In this document: in pieces, positions 20,204 to 23,449 of the stretch | Numbering within the stretch: position 1 is the first letter of the stretch | Layout: the number at the start of each line of letters is the position of its first letter | Assembly: GCA_015680685.1 (NCBI GenBank) | Contig: MNCI01020900.1 | Span: 1-23,449, forward strand | Length of the DNA stretch: 23,449 nt | Source: Gnetum montanum | Lineage: Eukaryota; Streptophyta; Gnetopsida; Gnetales; Gnetaceae | Direction: 5' to 3' | Program-made: the position numbers and the translations under genes | Notes under the pieces: model-generated | What the model was told of the DNA's origin: nothing | Database searches by the model: none | The model's input: the letters and a program-made list of their open reading frames with translations, nothing else

Positions 20204-21501
20204 ACACTCCCATTGTTTATGTTGAAACTTATTGTAGTAATAACATATAACCCTCCTATTGTAGAAAACATTATTAGAATGATCAAACTTTTGAGGAGTC
20301 TTCTAATGGGTAAGAACTTTTTCTGAAATGCTACCCTTACTTGTTGATGATTCCTTGAGATCAAACGAAGTGTAGGCTCTTCATCTTTAGAATAGCATCT
20401 AAGTACAATTTTTTCTTGCGGACTTCTTCCTTGTCCTAGTACCATTCAAAGGGATTCCTTTTCCATCATCAATCTTTATTTTATTGATTTAACATCCAAA
20501 ACTTCCACGTTGACCTATTCTAACGATGAGGTTAGCTTCTCATTCTTAGCCCTTAGGTCTAAGAGTTATTTATTGAGATAAAAATTGATCAAATTTAACA
20601 AGAATATTTTTAATCTTTAGAATTAACCTGTTTACTTAATGTGGTGCTAATATTTTAAATATTTAAAAGTTCTTTACACAATAAATCAAACCTTTTGTAG
20701 TCATTAAGTTCATCATCTAATGAATTAGCATCACGATTAGTGAGGACCATATAGATGAGCTGATAATTTTTTGCATCTTCCTCTACTTCTTCACTCTGCT
20801 CCCCATCATCCAAACTTGTATAGAAGTTGGTCTTCTTTACTTCATCATTGGTTTTATTCTTGAATTGCATTCTAAAGCTACGACAATATTTGGAGGCCAT
20901 ATGGCCTCTTCCACCACATAACCAACATTCTATAGAAGAGAAATCTAAATTATAATTTAAGAGATTCTTACCTCTACCTTTAGGCTACTTGAATCTTTGT
21001 TGATATGTTCCTTTGTTTCTTCTAGTGATTCATTTTTGTAGCTTCCTAGTGAGAAGGGCAATCTCATCTTCATTGCCTTCATCATGCTCATTTAGATCCT
21101 TCTCCTTTGAGGTAGTCTTTAAGGAAATGGGTCTTTCTTTGTAGCTCCTTCTCTTATGAGATTCATTTCATACATGATAAGAGTACTTTGGAGTTCCTTG
21201 GATTTTAGAGCTAAGAAGTCTCTAGTTGTGACCTTCAGTTTGAACTCTAGTTCTAGAGTTCTGATCATTTTAATAATGACATCACTTTCAGGTATATCCT
21301 TTTATGTTTCTCTTATAACCATTTGTTATGAGGCTTGATGATGCCAATGGAGATATCAATAGGTGTAGCATAGCCTTCAAGAATTGACTCCCATACTTTA
21401 GATTTCATGAATTCAAAGAACCCTTACATTTTAGCTTTCTAGTAGGTGAAGTTGAATCTATCAAATATGGATGGCTTTGTGTAAGATTTTCCCTCCATCA
21501 T
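20204..21501 (-). pseudogene. Gag of element B (frameshifted) with two zinc knuckles
   Basis: Begins with ATGATG at 21501-21496, about 35 bases after the primer site. The N-terminus has the copia-type gag signature: a short Lys-rich leader, SIFDRFNFTY followed by a stop where Trp is usual, KAKM, then a VWESILEGY stretch. After frameshifts come a Lys/Arg-rich region and zinc knuckle 1 at 20883-20927 (CWLCGGRGHMASKYC, CX2CX4HX5C, one residue longer than normal). A Glu-rich stretch follows (EQSEEVEEDAKN), then a Leu/Asn-rich coiled-coil-like region, then knuckle 2 at 20204-20245 (CYYYNKFQHKQWEC, second Cys lost to Tyr). Two knuckles separated by a coil are seen in some copia-lineage gag-pol proteins. 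No protease or pol follows. The gene is dead in this copy through stops and at least two frameshifts. Confidence 0.72.
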
Positions 21502-21535
21502 TCACTCTTGAAGTTGATGATGATAGAGAAGAGTA

Positions 21536-21551
21536 CCAAGCTTCAATACCA
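21536..21551 (-). other. Primer-binding site of element B (initiator tRNA-Met)
   Basis: Minus strand TGGTATTGAAGCTTGG begins two bases after the 5' LTR end. It matches TGGTATCAGAGCTTGG except for three bases. It fixes the orientation of the element. Confidence 0.85.
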
Positions 21552-21553
21552 CT

Positions 21554-22629
21554 TGTGGATCATTGAACATAGAAAGAGGGAGGATGAATAATTTTCCCAA
21601 ATTAAAACTTTGTAACATAAAATCACACACATTGAATTTAATGTGGTTCCCCAACTTGGGTAGGGTAGATTGCTAGCACACCTCTAGAATTCATTACTCT
21701 TAAAATGTGGTTGAAGGACTCACACCCTATATAGTCTTCAAGCCCTACTCAAAATTTTTGTGCTGCAACATCAACCACTCAACCCCATGATATTCCATCA
21801 ATCTTGGAATGTGGTTTCTAGGCTTCTACAACCTTGAGATCTACTCTGGAGGATGATACCATAGTACCAGCAACTCAATCCCATAAGACGCAAAAAAGTT
21901 CAAGGAAGAAGCACATCAACCCCATAGGGAAATAAGAGATAATAATTACAAGGGATAAATGCAACTTAGTTTGCTAATCCTTGTATGTTAAGGTTCAACA
22001 TACTTTACAATGAACAAATGATGATACAATGAAGAGCAACAAAGATTACAATTATTTACAAAATGATTACACATAATCTTGCACATTTTCTAATGCATAT
22101 GATGTCTTCTTATAGCTATCATGTTTCTAAATCCATCTTGGAACTCATGCAACGGCTAGTCAATGATTACTAATATTCATGGAAGATGTCTTCTCTGTGC
22201 CTAAGACATCTTTTTATATTTGCCTTTAATTCTAGAAAGATGTCTTTGTCCAAAAAAGATGTCTTTGAAATCTCCATTTTGGAAAGATATCTTTGTCTTA
22301 TGAAAGACATTTTTATAAAAATTTTCTACATTCTATGAAGATGTCTTTACTTAATGGAAAACATATCTATTTGGGAAAATACATTTGTTCTTTCTTGAAG
22401 ATTTCTTTGCCTATGTTCACTTCAATTTTGCCAGGATGTCTATAGTTTCTCAAAGATGTCTTTCTTCATCTTCCTTTACATAATGAATTCTTCATTTCTT
22501 GTCCAAAAGCTTACACAATCCAAGTCTTAATCCAAGTTTTTATCCTGCAAGAACAATAATCACACACACAGACAACTTTGTATTCGATTTTTCTTAAAGT
22601 TTCGACATACCAAAACCAAAAGATCCACA
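21554..22629 (-). repeat. 5' LTR of element B
   Basis: Minus strand starts TGTGGATCTTTTGG beside the target duplication and ends TCCACA two bases before the primer site. Along its length it aligns with 16436-17543. It contains the dyad array 22182-22464 and a TATAAG box at 22109-22114 in the same relative place as in the 3' LTR. Confidence 0.92.
22182..22464 (-). promoter_or_regulatory. Array of about 11 AAAGA(CA/TG)TCTTT dyads in the 5' LTR
   Basis: The array aligns position by position with 17111-17374 of the other LTR. The arms are mostly kept while the two-base centre often differs: for example 22338-22349 has TG where 17248-17259 has CA, and 22451-22464 has TG where 17361-17374 has CA. 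In the minus direction TATAAG at 22109-22114 follows about 70 bases later. Confidence 0.75.
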
Positions 22630-22634
22630 AAGGG
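22630..22634. repeat. Target-site duplication of element B, right (AAGGG)
   Basis: AAGGG directly after the LTR end, identical to 16431-16435. Confidence 0.9.
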
Positions 22635-23449
22635 TAATTATCATATTATCATCCATTGCTTTCCACATCTGATCCACATGGTATGCCAAGTTTATCAAGG
22701 TGTTCTTAGTTCTAACTTGTTCTTGAACCAAGATCTAGACTACAATAATAGGTCTAGATATATCTTTAATATTTTTAATCTTCCTTTTGTACACAAAATT
22801 ATAGTTTTACTTAGTTGATTATCACTTTCATCATTCATCCTCCATGCTTGCAATGGTATCAAGGAGTGCTTTGATTTGGATCATAGATATCTTATGTACT
22901 TGGCCCATCATGTACATGTCCATGTGCTTTGTTATTTTCTATCTTAGGCCTTCAAAAATATTCATGAGCTATTTTTGTTAATTAAAGCCAAGGTTTATAC
23001 AATGGTGTATATTTTTTATGTACCTCTTAATGATGATGTCTAGTGGTTTACAAGCTCCTTATCTTCATCTAGCCATCTTCTACCAAATGTTTAAAATGTA
23101 GATGTAGGTTTAAAATTTATGATAGAAGATTTTGATCATGTCTTCTTTCCTATCTACTTGATCCTCTTGCTCTTTATCTGAATGGTTAGATGAAAAGCTA
23201 AAATTGATCTTCTCATTCACCATTTACTCTTTGAGATCTTAGTTAATGATATAACAAATAATTAGTGGTCACAAACCTAGAAGGCTCAAATGAAGGTCCT
23301 TCTCAAGGTCTTTTATGTGGACAAGGTAGATGTGAATATGTATAAACTTCTTCTAGTCAAAAATGCCATGTGAAAAATCATCATGTACAACATCTTTCCC
23401 ACCAAAATTTCATCATGTTTCTCTACTTGGGGGTAGTGAGTGGGGGTGG
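22635..23449 (-). pseudogene. 5' part of the ORF split by element B, plus decayed flank
   Basis: The minus frame reading into the target duplication can be followed up to about 23050 with several stops. It has a Met-rich helix (MDMYMMGQVHK), then QIKALLDTIASMEDE, then a short basic tract, then LINLAYHVDQMWKAMDD just before the insertion. It is the continuation of 16260-16435. Farther upstream (23060-23449) only short charged stretches remain (for example DKEQEDQVDRKEDM near 23150), with no clear start. Composition suggests a coiled-coil or gag-type transposable-element protein, but no family is recognised. Confidence 0.5.

Larger units (their letters stand above)
16436..22629 (-). mobile_element. 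LTR retrotransposon B, full-length (6,194 bp), non-autonomous
   Basis: The 5' LTR 21554-22629 (1,076 bp) and 3' LTR 16436-17543 (1,108 bp) lie on the minus strand. Both start TGTGGA and end TCCACA, and identical 5-bp target duplications AAGGG flank the element (16431-16435, 22630-22634). Inside, along the minus strand: primer site, gag with two zinc knuckles, a dyad-repeat array with TATA box, a second ORF, and two polypurine-like tracts. The 4.0-kb interior shows no integrase, reverse transcriptase or RNase H motif. The LTRs differ by about 15% by eye, so the insertion is old. The gag start looks Ty1/copia-like (UBN2-type), but without pol the superfamily is inferred. About 400 bases between the second ORF and the polypurine tract (17635-18031) hold nothing recognisable. 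Confidence 0.92.

Noticed and set aside
22182-22464. Auxin-response (TGTCTC-type) reading of the dyad array
   Set aside because: A few copies do contain TGTCTC or GAGACA, but most read TGTCTT, and the CA/TG swaps between LTRs fit a lost CpG centre better. Kept only as an alternative.

Overview
The window reads as plant nuclear DNA: AT-rich, gene-poor and built from decayed reverse-transcribing elements. Three things point to a land plant: primer-binding sites of the initiator-tRNA-Met type (TGGTATnnnAGC), a domain found in plant LTR elements, and an endogenous pararetrovirus (family Caulimoviridae). Species and chromosome cannot be named from sequence alone. No intact host gene, tRNA, rRNA or bacterial-type feature is visible.

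Layout. 1-3842: AT-rich, nothing that can be named. 3843-8185: two truncated copies of one caulimovirid genome, joined tail to tail. Copy 1 (+, 3843-5719) holds a coiled coil, the coat-protein core, a basic tract, a zinc knuckle and an acidic tail. Copy 2 (-, 8066-5723) holds the primer-binding site, the N-terminal region, the movement-protein domain and the same coiled coil. The overlapping 252 bp are in inverted orientation, and the junction is a short palindrome. No protease, reverse transcriptase or RNase H is present. 8186-10539: no gene. 10540-11433: 894-base assembly gap, followed by a CA repeat. 11461-11849: foldback/MITE-like element. 11884-12678: a ~380-bp segment in tandem duplicate. 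12700-15856: LTR retrotransposon A (+), with a truncated 5' LTR, a short gag-like interior and a full 1,058-bp 3' LTR. 16436-22629: LTR retrotransposon B (-), complete with 5-bp target duplications AAGGG, but without pol. Its interior carries a broken gag with two zinc knuckles and a second ORF resembling the 'putative plant transposon protein' domain. B interrupts an older minus-strand ORF (16260-16435 and 22635 onward).

The most interesting signal is regulatory. Both LTRs of B, and a site inside B just upstream of a TATA box and the second ORF, carry arrays of a 12-bp dyad AAAGA(CA/TG)TCTTT. At five aligned positions the two LTRs of B differ exactly by CA versus TG in the dyad centre. The simplest reading is an ancestral perfect palindrome AAAGACGTCTTT with an ACGT core (C-box type), whose methylated CpG later decayed on either strand independently. 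LTR A has a looser cluster of related motifs upstream of its own TATA box.

Both LTR elements lack pol and would depend on other elements for mobility. The viral copies keep one reading frame over about 2 kb each, broken by many stops but by no frameshift that I found. They cannot produce virus, but a read-through transcript could fold into a 252-bp hairpin.
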